Shown here: positions 41,436 through 49,759 of the stretch, piece after piece | Numbering within the stretch: position 1 is the first letter of the stretch | How the letters are laid out: each line of letters starts with the position of its first letter | Origin: an uncultured Verrucomicrobia subdivision 3 bacterium | GTDB taxonomy: Bacteria > Verrucomicrobiota > Verrucomicrobiia > Limisphaerales > DASXHY01 | Direction: 5' to 3' | Assembly (NCBI GenBank): GCA_937890005.1 | Contig: CALBZA010000073.1 | Location: 26,813-90,812 of the forward strand | DNA: 64,000 bases | The notes under the pieces: generated by a model | What the model saw: the letters and a program-made list of their open reading frames with translations, nothing else | The model's database searches: none | Told to the model about the DNA's origin: nothing | Made by a program: the position numbers and the translations under genes

Positions 41436-43637
41436 ATGAAAAAGAAAACGCAGAACGGAAGAGCCCAAAATGCAACACGGGAGAAGGGAACTCCTTTTCC
41501 TGTCGGCTGGTATTTTCTGTCGCCAGTTCAAAGGCGCATTCTCGGACGCCTCATGCTCGGCGCTGTATTGAGCGCATTCGCGAGCCAGGCGATGGCTGAG
41601 GAACCGGAAGCGGAAGAAAAGGAAGAGAAGGCGGAAGAGAAGGAACCTCTGACTCCGGAACAGATGTTCGAAGGCGGTTCCGAGACGTATGGGAACTGGG
41701 TGGAACTTTCTTACGGCGGAATGCTGACGTCCGGGAGCAAGGGAGCCGCACAGGAGCGGATGCATCTGGGCGACGGCATTTTCGGCGGCATTGAAGACCT
41801 GCATTTTCAGAAGCAGATCAACAAGGACACACTGTTCACATTGGATGGACGGGCGCTTTTCAACGCGGAGGACTACAAGCTCAGCCTCAGCCTGGTTCGC
41901 GAGAAGCTGGGTTTTGTGAAGTTTCGATTCCAACAATTTCGCACCTGGTACAACAACAGCGGCGGTTACTACGCGCCGGCGGACCTGTGGCTTCCGGCAT
42001 ACGATGAAACGTTGTTCATCGACCGCGGCGAAATCGGATTCATCGCCGGGTTGACGCTCAAGGGCGCGCCTGAAATCACGTTCGAATACATTCATCAATA
42101 CAGGAGCGGCACGAAGGATTCGACGTCCTGGGGACCAGTGAATCTTGGATTTCACAGTCCTGACTTTTCCGGGACGCGCGGCGTGGCGCCGGCGTTCTGG
42201 GACATCGACGAGCAGCGCGACATCTTCAAGCTCGATCTGAAGCATCAGATCAAATCGACTGAGTTTGGTGCGGGGGTGCGTTACGAAACCGGCGACATCG
42301 ACAACGCCCGCAAGGTGACGCTCCGGCCGGGTGAACCGAACGAACGCAGGCTGACGCATCGTGAAGGTTCCAGCGACAGCAGCTTCAGCGCGCATGCATG
42401 GAGCGAAACGTGGCTGAAGCCGAACCTGATGTTTTCGCTTGGCGGCCTTTATTCGCGGTTCAACAGCGATCTTCGCGGCAGCCGGATCTATGGCGATGAC
42501 TTCGATGTGAACTACTCGCCGAGCGCTGCGAATGGAGCGGGTTTTGTTGATCTCGACGGAACGCTTCAGAAACGGGAATACGTCGCGAACCTGAATCTGA
42601 TGGCGATTCCGTTCAAAGATCTGACCATCACGCCTTCGCTGCGAATTCAAAGCGATGTCTGGGATGCTGAGTCGGTGGCGGCGCCGACCAGCGGCAACAG
42701 CGCTCCGGGCGCAGCGGTGATTTCAACCTCCGACGGCAGCGCGCTCGATCTTCAGGAACGCCTCGATGTCCACTACAGCGGAGTGACGAATTGGGTGTTT
42801 TGGGCGCGTGGAGAGTGGACGCAGGGAGAAGGGGATTTGCGCGAGAACGGTGGATTGGGCGGAGGCATTTTGAGGGACACCGACACGGAACGCCGGTTTC
42901 AAAAATACAGTGTTGGAGCGCGGTGGTATCCGAGCCGGCTCATGACATTCGACGTTGGCGGCTACTACAAGAAGAACAGTTACGACTATGACAATCGGCT
43001 GGACAACACGCTGAACGGAAGCGCCAACCGGTATCCTGCCTATTTGGTGATGCAGGATTTCGAGACGTATGACGGAAACCTGCGCGTGACGATCCGGCCG
43101 TTCAAGAAGGTGATGGCGGTCAGCCGTTACGAATATCAGCTTTCAACAATTGCGACGCGGCCTGATTCTGCGGCAGGACTGGCGGAGGTGGAGTCGTCGG
43201 AAATGACGACGCACATTTTCGCGCAAAACATCAGTTATGTTCCGTGGTCGCGACTGTCGCTTCAGGCGGGATTCAACTGGGTGCACAGCGAGACAGAAAC
43301 GCCGGCCTCCAACTTCACCCGGGCGGCGCTTGCGGCGCAGAACAGTTACTGGACGGTGAACTTCAACAGCACGTTCGTTCTCGACAATAGAACCGATCTC
43401 AGCCTCGGCTACTTCTACTACGAATCCGACAATGCCCGGCCGCGCCTTGTTGATGGATTGTCGCTCGGTTCCGATGCTTCCGAACATGGCGTGACGGCGT
43501 TGCTGACGCGCCGGTTGACCGATCATCTGCGCCTGAAGATGCGATACACGTATTTCCATTCGGAAGACTACGCTTACGGCCGCAACAACGACTTCGACGC
43601 CCACGTTCTTTTCACCAGCCTTCAATACCGGTTCTAG
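41436..43637 (+). CDS. large outer-membrane beta-barrel, MtrB/PioB-like
   Basis: A 733-residue protein. A signal peptide (LMLGAVLSAFASQAMA, cut near residue 54) is followed by an acidic/lysine-rich stretch (EEPEAEEKEEKAEEKE). The remainder alternates aromatic strands and turns, consistent with about 26-28 strands, and ends in FTSLQYRF with a terminal Phe as expected for barrel assembly. I see no Cys, so the CXXC of gamma-proteobacterial MtrB is missing. Similarity to MtrB/PioB is judged from size, strand pattern and gene context, not from a firm motif. Its partner cytochromes are directly upstream. Confidence 0.75.
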   Translation: MKKKTQNGRAQNATREKGTPFPVGWYFLSPVQRRILGRLMLGAVLSAFASQAMAEEPEAEEKEEKAEEKEPLTPEQMFEGGSETYGNWVELSYGGMLTSGSKGAAQERMHLGDGIFGGIEDLHFQKQINKDTLFTLDGRALFNAEDYKLSLSLVREKLGFVKFRFQQFRTWYNNSGGYYAPADLWLPAYDETLFIDRGEIGFIAGLTLKGAPEITFEYIHQYRSGTKDSTSWGPVNLGFHSPDFSGTRGVAPAFWDIDEQRDIFKLDLKHQIKSTEFGAGVRYETGDIDNARKVTLRPGEPNERRLTHREGSSDSSFSAHAWSETWLKPNLMFSLGGLYSRFNSDLRGSRIYGDDFDVNYSPSAANGAGFVDLDGTLQKREYVANLNLMAIPFKDLTITPSLRIQSDVWDAESVAAPTSGNSAPGAAVISTSDGSALDLQERLDVHYSGVTNWVFWARGEWTQGEGDLRENGGLGGGILRDTDTERRFQKYSVGARWYPSRLMTFDVGGYYKKNSYDYDNRLDNTLNGSANRYPAYLVMQDFETYDGNLRVTIRPFKKVMAVSRYEYQLSTIATRPDSAAGLAEVESSEMTTHIFAQNISYVPWSRLSLQAGFNWVHSETETPASNFTRAALAAQNSYWTVNFNSTFVLDNRTDLSLGYFYYESDNARPRLVDGLSLGSDASEHGVTALLTRRLTDHLRLKMRYTYFHSEDYAYGRNNDFDAHVLFTSLQYRF

Positions 43638-43777
43638 AACGAGATTGTTCAGTCGAAACAATCCAGACTGCAGCCGTTCACATTTCAGCGGACTGCTTGA
43701 ATTCTTCAGCCGGAAAGTCATTGAATCCGCGGCGCTTTGTTTCCAAATTCGGGGCCGACCGAAACGACCCTAAAACT

Positions 43778-44878
43778 ATGGCGACGCTCGAAATCAAACC
43801 CACTGACTCCTGCAAATACGATCTTCTTTCACTTGGCGAAATCATGTTGCGGCTCGACCCGGGCGAAGGACGCATCCGAACAGCCCGCGAATTCAAAGTC
43901 TGGGAAGGCGGTGGCGAATATAACGTCGCCCGCGGACTGCGTCGCTGTTTCGGATTGAAGACCGCTGTTGCAACGGCTTTTGCTGACAATGACATCGGGC
44001 GTCTGCTCGAGGATTTCGTTCTTCAGGGCGGTGTCGATACGGAGTTCATCAAGTGGCTGCCATTTGATGGCGTGGGCCGCGTGACGCGTAATGGATTGAA
44101 CTTCACCGAACGCGGTTTCGGCGTGCGCGGCGCGGTGGGCATTCCCGACCGCGGCAACACGGCGGCGAGCCAGTTGAAGCCGGGCGATTTTGACTGGGAT
44201 TACATCTTCGGAAAAGTCGGTGTTCGCTGGCTGCATACCGGCGGGATTTTCGCCGCGTTGAGTGACACGACGCCGAAGCTTGTGATCGAAGCCGTTCAGG
44301 CAGCCAAGAAGCACGGAACGATCGTCAGTTACGATTTGAATTATCGTCCGTCCTTGTGGAAGAGCATCGGCGGCCAGAAGCGGGCTCAGGAAGTGAACCG
44401 TGAAATCGCCCGGAATGTCGATGTGATGATCGGCAATGAGGAGGACTTCACCGCGTGCCTCGGATTCGAAGTCGAAGGCGTGGACGAAAACATCAGCAAC
44501 ATCGATGTCACTGCGTTCAAGCGAATGATCGAGAAGGCAGTGAAGGAGTTTCCCAACTTCAAGGTCACGGCCACGACGTTGCGCGCGGTTCGTTCGGCGA
44601 CACGGAACGACTGGGGCGCCATTTGCTGGGCGGGTGGAAAATTTTACGAAGCGCCGAACCGGCCTGACCTCGAAATTCTCGATCGTGTCGGTGGTGGCGA
44701 CAGTTTCGCGAGCGGACTTATCTATGGCTTCATGAAGTTCAACGAACCGCAAAAAGCAGTGGAATACGGAGCTGCACATGGCGCATTGGCCATGACCACG
44801 CCGGGCGATACTTCGATGGCGTCGTTGAAGGAAGTGGAAGCGCTTGTGAAAGGCGGCAGCGCTCGCGTGCAACGCTAA
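43778..44878 (+). CDS. PfkB-family sugar kinase, 2-keto-3-deoxygluconate kinase-like
   Basis: A 366-residue kinase from the ATG at 43778 (MATLEIKPTDSCKYDLLSLGEIMLRLDPGEGR). The ribokinase fold shows the family N-terminus, VWEGGGEYNVARGLRR, and the signature LDRVGGGDSFASGLIYGFM with the catalytic Asp. The extra middle segment and FAALSDTTPKLV fit KdgK-type enzymes, which phosphorylate 2-dehydro-3-deoxygluconate from pectin or alginate breakdown. Substrate assignment is inferred. It is a single gene converging on the DUF4038 gene. Confidence 0.85.
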   Translation: MATLEIKPTDSCKYDLLSLGEIMLRLDPGEGRIRTAREFKVWEGGGEYNVARGLRRCFGLKTAVATAFADNDIGRLLEDFVLQGGVDTEFIKWLPFDGVGRVTRNGLNFTERGFGVRGAVGIPDRGNTAASQLKPGDFDWDYIFGKVGVRWLHTGGIFAALSDTTPKLVIEAVQAAKKHGTIVSYDLNYRPSLWKSIGGQKRAQEVNREIARNVDVMIGNEEDFTACLGFEVEGVDENISNIDVTAFKRMIEKAVKEFPNFKVTATTLRAVRSATRNDWGAICWAGGKFYEAPNRPDLEILDRVGGGDSFASGLIYGFMKFNEPQKAVEYGAAHGALAMTTPGDTSMASLKEVEALVKGGSARVQR

Positions 44879-44920
44879 TTAAGGGCGATTATTCAAATCC
44901 TCGCGCGGCGCTATATTCCG

Positions 44921-46489
44921 CTATTTTGGTTTCCGATCGCGAACGATCAAAAGCCAGTCCTGTGAATCGGGCGTCGGAAATTTCGCGGTGCGCGGTCCGA
45001 TGGCTGCCACGCCGGATCGACTTTGCCCGGTTCTGGGATTGAACCACGTGAGCTCCGGCAGATCGGGAAAGGCGCGCAGTGGAAATTCAACGAATGGTCC
45101 GCGCGGCGTGTAAATCAATGTCAGTTTCCGGTCGTCGGTCTGTGCCGCAACGTTGAACGAGGTGGACTCACTCCGGCTTGAAGCTGGCGCAAGCGGTTTC
45201 AGTTTCCAATAAGGCAGCTCGGCATAAAGGTGCGACACGAAGGCTTGCTGTTTGGCGCCGGGCAGGAAAATCGATTTTTGCCACAAGGGTAGATCAGCAC
45301 TGTTTTCAAGGGACGCGTCCCAGTCGCGAACGCCGGCCGCGCCATAGGTGTAACCGGCCGCCCGGAGTCGAAGAAGCCGCGGCCAGACTTCGTTTCGAAT
45401 GGTCGAGTCGTCGATCCGAACCCCGTTCACGATCGAATTTTCCAACTGTCGCGTGGCTGCGATCACAGGAATGTTCGTCGCAATTAACGCTCGGAGGTTT
45501 TCCAGGCTTGATGCGGTGGTGGAGATTCCATCGATCCACGGAAAGTCGGCAAGGTTGATTTTTCTGGCGCGTTCAGGAAAAGCGAGAAGCACCAGAAAAC
45601 GATCGGAGTCACTGAAACATTCCGAAAGGTCGTTCAGGAAACGAACGGTTTTCTCTGCATCGACGGTATTCGGACTGAGCAGCCACGCGACATTGTTGGC
45701 GCTCCATCGTGCAACGGCGTGACGCGTGATTTCCTTCAGCGCCGTCGGTTCCCCTTCCGCGTGATCGGTATCTGTCAATTCAATGACGGAAAGCAGTCCG
45801 GCCTGATCCATGGCTTCAATCCGGCGATCGGCGCGTTGAAAGAAGCGAAGGTTGGGAGTTCCGTTCATCAGCGGCGTTTCATTCTGTGCATCCGGTTTCG
45901 CGCTCAGACGCCATTGAACCGCGTTGAATCCCTGGCGGATGCGCGCTTCACAATAGTAGCGCCAGTCCTTGTCCGATGACATTCGGACGCCATTCGAGGC
46001 GAGATCGGCGATCCAGAAGAACGGAGTTCCGTCCTGGTGTTGAAAATAGGCCTGGTTGCGGACCCGTTTCACTGGCCCGTGTTTCGCAAAGCGACTGCCG
46101 GGTTCAATGGCGGTGCAAAGAAACTGGCCGCGCTGATGGTGCAGGCGCCGGTTATTCGGATTCGAACAAATCGTTCTGTATTCCCAGCGTCCGGGTTGAT
46201 CAGGTTGAAAGCGGATTCGCCATATATTGCGTCCATCGCGGAAGCCGGGAACAAGGTTGGTTGTTCCGGACGGAGAAACAAACTCAGCGGCGATTGACGT
46301 TTCTTCCGGAGAATCTCCGCGGCTTTGACTTTGGAACGCCGCTTCAAAGCGGCTCCATTTCGGAATCATGGCGTGCCGTGTTACATCGGCGGCCCGCATC
46401 TGGAAGGGAAAGCAGGCAGCGAGAATGAGAAGGACGCTTAGCCTGTTCAGCTGTATCTGCGTCCACCGCGATGTTGCTCGTTCAAGCAT
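44921..46489 (-). CDS. secreted DUF5060-DUF4038 glycoside hydrolase-like protein
   Basis: A 522-residue protein from the ATG at 46489; another ATG at 46516 adds 9 residues. A signal peptide ends near QMRAADV. The N-terminal beta domain (about 40-120, IPKWSRFEAAFQSQ to GRWEYRTICSN) matches DUF5060. A TIM barrel of DUF4038 type follows (NQAYFQHQDGTPFFWIADL, ARIRQGFNAVQWRLSAKP) and a beta-rich C-terminus resembles the putative collagen-binding domain (ELTWFNPRTGQSR). Relatives include apiosidase and other plant-glycan hydrolases. The catalytic pair is not obvious; the expected acidic residues cannot be pinned down by eye. Confidence 0.8.
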   Translation of the reverse strand: MLERATSRWTQIQLNRLSVLLILAACFPFQMRAADVTRHAMIPKWSRFEAAFQSQSRGDSPEETSIAAEFVSPSGTTNLVPGFRDGRNIWRIRFQPDQPGRWEYRTICSNPNNRRLHHQRGQFLCTAIEPGSRFAKHGPVKRVRNQAYFQHQDGTPFFWIADLASNGVRMSSDKDWRYYCEARIRQGFNAVQWRLSAKPDAQNETPLMNGTPNLRFFQRADRRIEAMDQAGLLSVIELTDTDHAEGEPTALKEITRHAVARWSANNVAWLLSPNTVDAEKTVRFLNDLSECFSDSDRFLVLLAFPERARKINLADFPWIDGISTTASSLENLRALIATNIPVIAATRQLENSIVNGVRIDDSTIRNEVWPRLLRLRAAGYTYGAAGVRDWDASLENSADLPLWQKSIFLPGAKQQAFVSHLYAELPYWKLKPLAPASSRSESTSFNVAAQTDDRKLTLIYTPRGPFVEFPLRAFPDLPELTWFNPRTGQSRSGVAAIGPRTAKFPTPDSQDWLLIVRDRKPK

Positions 46490-46746
46490 GGGATCAAGGG
46501 CGAGAGCAGACTCCAAAGGCGGAACCGTGTCAAACTTGCGTCGGCGCTCTGTGTGTCGGCGTTTCCTCCGGTAAACACCTACCTGATTAGCCGGGTTGGA
46601 TCAGACATAATTAGAATTTGTGGTCCATGCGACAGTTTCCCTCGGGGATTCCCCGGGAGCCGATTCGGAGAGATTCGGGCAGGAATTCGAGGCGTTGCCC
46701 GGATTGAGGAAAGAACCGGTTGTGGTCTATTGGATCCATACACGTT

Positions 46747-47178
46747 ATGAAGAAGCTATTCCTCGCGTTTATTCTGTGGGTTCCACTCACTGGATTTTCT
46801 TCCGACCGGCTTGCGGCGCTGTCGATGCTGGAAACGGGTAACAACGACCGCGCAATCGGTCGGGCCGGGGAAGTCAGCCGGTATCAGATCCTCCGGCGGG
46901 AATGGCGGAGTGTCACAAATTCAGTCGCCTATACCGATTCCGAGACAGCGCGGCAGGTGGTGCTGAAGCTGATGGACAAACGTATCCGATCTTTCCAGGC
47001 CTTGTACGGCCGGGAACCGTCCGATTTCGAATACTACGGTCTCTGGAACGCTCCATCTCAGGTTTTGCGAGGCCGGGTCAGTCCAGTGGTCGCGGAACGC
47101 TGCCGCCGTTTTGCCAATCTTTGCCAGCGGGAACGTGAGCAGCAGCTGGCACAGGCGGGTTCTCGCAAGGTGTATTGA
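46747..47178 (+). CDS. small secreted protein with lysozyme-like motif
   Basis: A 143-residue protein from the ATG at 46747 (MKKLFLAFILWVPLTGFSS is a signal). The core LAALSMLETGNNDRAIGRAGEVSRYQILRREW resembles the SLT/lysozyme pattern in which the Glu of A(L/M)xxxE-G-x-N-D is catalytic and GxxGxxxxxQI follows. The rest is helical. It could be a small transglycosylase or an inactive relative. It does not overlap neighbours. Confidence 0.65.
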   Translation: MKKLFLAFILWVPLTGFSSDRLAALSMLETGNNDRAIGRAGEVSRYQILRREWRSVTNSVAYTDSETARQVVLKLMDKRIRSFQALYGREPSDFEYYGLWNAPSQVLRGRVSPVVAERCRRFANLCQREREQQLAQAGSRKVY

Positions 47179-47271
47179 GGTTTACGTTACTTTAACGAAA
47201 GTTAGAGCACCGTCATGGGGTCCCTCCCAACGATCCACGCCGATTTTCCTTCAACCTAACTCTTCATCATT

Positions 47272-47877
47272 ATGCAAAACGCTGATTCAAGTCTGCTGGC
47301 AAGGGCCTTGCTTTGGAGTCATTTCACCAGGCGGCAACGACGCACTCCGGAATTAAGGAATATGAATCTGCCGAAGTGGGAAATCTTCAGTTCAGGCACG
47401 GCGCGCTTGATGGAAAGCGGCCCGGCGGCCTTTTCCCGCTTTCGCAAATGGCTTCGTTCCGAATTCGAAGACGCCCAGTTCTACTACATCCGGTTCCGGG
47501 CCGAGAACGGCGAAGCAGTAAATCAATACCGGTTCGGTCTGATGTATGAAATCGGACATCGGGGCCTGAGGTCGGATTACGAAGCTTACAAGTGGTTTCT
47601 CCGCGCCGCGTATCAGGGGCATCTCGAAGCCCAGGCCAAGGTCGCCGATTATCACCTGACTGGTCGGGGCGTTCCGCGGAATGAAGAGGAAGCTTTCAAA
47701 TGGTGCCGAAAGGCGGCGGAGCAGGGACATCCGGAATCACAGGTGCGTCTGGCTCATTTCTACAGTGAAGGCGTGGGAGTGGAACGAAATCCCAAGGAAG
47801 CCAAGAAATGGCAGAACAAGGCGACCCAACACATTCGGACCCCACACGCCCTGCGCCGACAGCTTTCCGCCTGCTGA
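47272..47877 (+). CDS. Sel1-repeat protein
   Basis: A 201-residue protein with no signal peptide. Three Sel1-like repeats (about 80-190) have the alternating AxxxxGxxYxxGxGVxxDxxxAxxWxxxAAxQGxxxA pattern: YRFGLMYEIGHRGLRSDYEAYKWFLRAAYQG, VADYHLTGRGVPRNEEEAFKWCRKAAEQG and LAHFYSEGVGVERNPKEAKKW. Such solenoids bind proteins, often in cell-envelope stress or signalling. The partner is unknown. The start at 47272 follows a clear gap after the preceding gene. Confidence 0.85.
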   Translation: MQNADSSLLARALLWSHFTRRQRRTPELRNMNLPKWEIFSSGTARLMESGPAAFSRFRKWLRSEFEDAQFYYIRFRAENGEAVNQYRFGLMYEIGHRGLRSDYEAYKWFLRAAYQGHLEAQAKVADYHLTGRGVPRNEEEAFKWCRKAAEQGHPESQVRLAHFYSEGVGVERNPKEAKKWQNKATQHIRTPHALRRQLSAC

Positions 47878-48094
47878 AAGTTTCCATTCTTCAAGAGGTC
47901 TTCGCGAATCACTTCGTTTCGCTTTGAACGGTCGGTTCGTTTTCCCTCAAAGTCTGACGCATTCAAACCAAGCACTCGTCGCAAGTGCTCGCGCGACTTG
48001 AGCAAAGATGACGTTGGCTGGAGAAGCTGCAGGAATTTCTGGGAGGGTGGTTTGCGCAGTTGAAAAATGTTCCAACTCTCCAGATAGTCTCCGC

Positions 48095-48436
48095 ATGGGT
48101 GTTTTCTCGAATGCAAAAGATCGGATGATGGAAGGCATGGCGCTGTCATATTTGAACAGCTCGTTGCTTCAACCGTACGGACGCGCCACGGCGCTCCGGC
48201 TCGATACCAGCGAAAAAACAATTCATCTCGAACTGGAGTTGAAAGGGGAGACATCGCCCGTGCAGATCGACATCCTCAATTACGATTTGCGGGAAGAAGG
48301 TGGAAAATATTTCGCGAGTGCGAGTGACATTCGAACTTCCAGGGAATGGCTGACCAAGCTGGCGCAGGATCGGGTTCGCGGACAGCGGTTTGAAATTCCA
48401 GCCCAGGCCGGCTCGATGCTCGTTCGGTGTCTCTGA
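48095..48436 (+). CDS. hypothetical protein, 113 residues
   Basis: I do not recognise this protein. I start it at the ATG at 48095 (MGVFSNAKDRMMEGMALSYLN); the frame is open back to 48008 with poor sequence. It has a short helix and then regular beta strands (ATALRLDTSEKTIHLELELKGETSPVQIDILNYDL), followed by a helix and a final strand. Charge and strand pattern suggest a small soluble domain. It may belong with the DUF5069 gene 118 bases downstream, but nothing links them beyond strand. Confidence 0.6.
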   Translation: MGVFSNAKDRMMEGMALSYLNSSLLQPYGRATALRLDTSEKTIHLELELKGETSPVQIDILNYDLREEGGKYFASASDIRTSREWLTKLAQDRVRGQRFEIPAQAGSMLVRCL

Positions 48437-48554
48437 CACAGGCCACGTTCTGCACAGCTGGTACTGCTCTTTTTCTTGCGCGTTCAACCGTCGCTGAATA
48501 AAAGCGAAGCGCCTTGCCCTCGAGTGCAAGTTTCACGCAATTGAACCGAATGTT

Positions 48555-48980
48555 ATGAGCGATATCATTTATCCGCGCAGCCCGCGCGAAACCACGTGTG
48601 GCTGGATGCACCTGCCGCGTTACATCGACAAAATCCGCCTTCATCTCGCCGGCAAGCTGCATCCGGATTATCAGCCGAACTTCGGGAAAGGTTTCGATGG
48701 TCTCTGGTTGGAATTTTCAGGCGTCGATGCGGCGCAGTTCATCGAAGTCGTCCGTAACAGCATCACCGACGGACAGGTCGCCGATTGGGTTCTGAAGAAC
48801 GTGAAGAAACCCGACTCGGTCAAAGAAGAACACCGGCGAAGAATGTTGAATTATCCCGCGGTGGACGATGTCACCGGTCAGGAACGTCTGAAGATGCGCA
48901 AGGAACAATCAGGATTGGCGCATCGTGATGACATTCGTTGCTTTGTCGATTACATCGACGCCGACGAAAAGCGAATTTGA
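48555..48980 (+). CDS. DUF5069 domain protein
   Basis: A 141-residue protein. The family pattern PRSPRETTCGWMHLPRYIDKIRLHLAGKLHPDYQPNFGKGFDGLWLEF is clear, and the end RCFVDYIDADEKRI is typical. DUF5069 is common in Verrucomicrobia, often in several copies, and has no known function. There is no signal peptide or membrane helix. Confidence 0.88.
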   Translation: MSDIIYPRSPRETTCGWMHLPRYIDKIRLHLAGKLHPDYQPNFGKGFDGLWLEFSGVDAAQFIEVVRNSITDGQVADWVLKNVKKPDSVKEEHRRRMLNYPAVDDVTGQERLKMRKEQSGLAHRDDIRCFVDYIDADEKRI

Positions 48981-49018
48981 TTTCGTTGCAATGCGCAGTG
49001 GAGTGATGCCAATTCAGC

Positions 49019-49759
49019 TCAGCCGCGCGTCACGAGAGTGATCTGATCGTTTCTGATCCATCCCACCCGGTTGCCGACGCGAACCTGAACCCAGTCGTCC
49101 TTGTGATCGAGCAGATGAAGTTCAGCGCCATCATGCACGTTGAAGGTTGCTGGTGATTCATCAAGTGGACCGTTGCGGACAACGGCTTCGCGCGCGATCA
49201 CGACGGCTGTTTGGTTGGAATTAATCTTCCAGGCTGCGAAGAGCAGGGCGGCGAACGCGAGAGTTGCAATCCCCGAAGTCAATATCCAGCCGCGCAAAGT
49301 CTGCCGCCAGGCCGGTTTGATTTGAATGGCTGCGAGGAGCAGCAAGCAAAGCCAGAACGGAACAGCTGCAAGCGCAGTCCATTCGTTCAAGGTCAATTTT
49401 CGGAACCACGTTTCGAAGACGCTGTGATCGGACCTGGGTCCCTGCACCCGGGCCAGGACGAATTGAAGATTTGCGCGCAGGTCGGGATCGCGGGGCGCGA
49501 GTTGTTCGGCATTCCGATACGCGGCAATCGCCCGGCCGACCAATCCAGCCTTGTAACAGGCGTTTCCCAGGTTGAAGTAAATGACGGGAGCCTTGTTGGA
49601 TTTCAGAATCTCCTCATAAGCAGCAATGGCGTCAGTGAACTTTCCCTGTTCATAAAGCCGGTTGGCCGCTTCGAAGTTTGCGGAGACCTCGGCAGCGAAC
49701 CCGGATTGAGATCGCAGCGCCGTGAGGAGGAATGCAATCAAAAGGAAGAGCGCTCTCAT
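49019..49759 (-). CDS. batE: BatE-like TPR and SH3 membrane protein
   Basis: A 246-residue protein. A signal-like helix (1-22) is followed by TPR repeats (about 25-100, NFEAANRLYEQGKFTDAIAAYEEIL and IYFNLGNACYKAGLVGRAIAAYRNAEQL). Two TM helices (about 130-150 and 160-180) and an SH3b domain (about 190-243, DWVQVRVGNRVGWI) follow. This order matches BatE of the bacterial aerotolerance (bat) operon. Its start overlaps the batD stop by 4 bases, so they are coupled. Confidence 0.85.
   Translation of the reverse strand: MRALFLLIAFLLTALRSQSGFAAEVSANFEAANRLYEQGKFTDAIAAYEEILKSNKAPVIYFNLGNACYKAGLVGRAIAAYRNAEQLAPRDPDLRANLQFVLARVQGPRSDHSVFETWFRKLTLNEWTALAAVPFWLCLLLLAAIQIKPAWRQTLRGWILTSGIATLAFAALLFAAWKINSNQTAVVIAREAVVRNGPLDESPATFNVHDGAELHLLDHKDDWVQVRVGNRVGWIRNDQITLVTRG

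Noticed and set aside
41406..42650. 414-codon leftward frame opposite the barrel gene
   Set aside because: Arg-rich shadow; the barrel frame has a signal peptide and a proper terminal strand.
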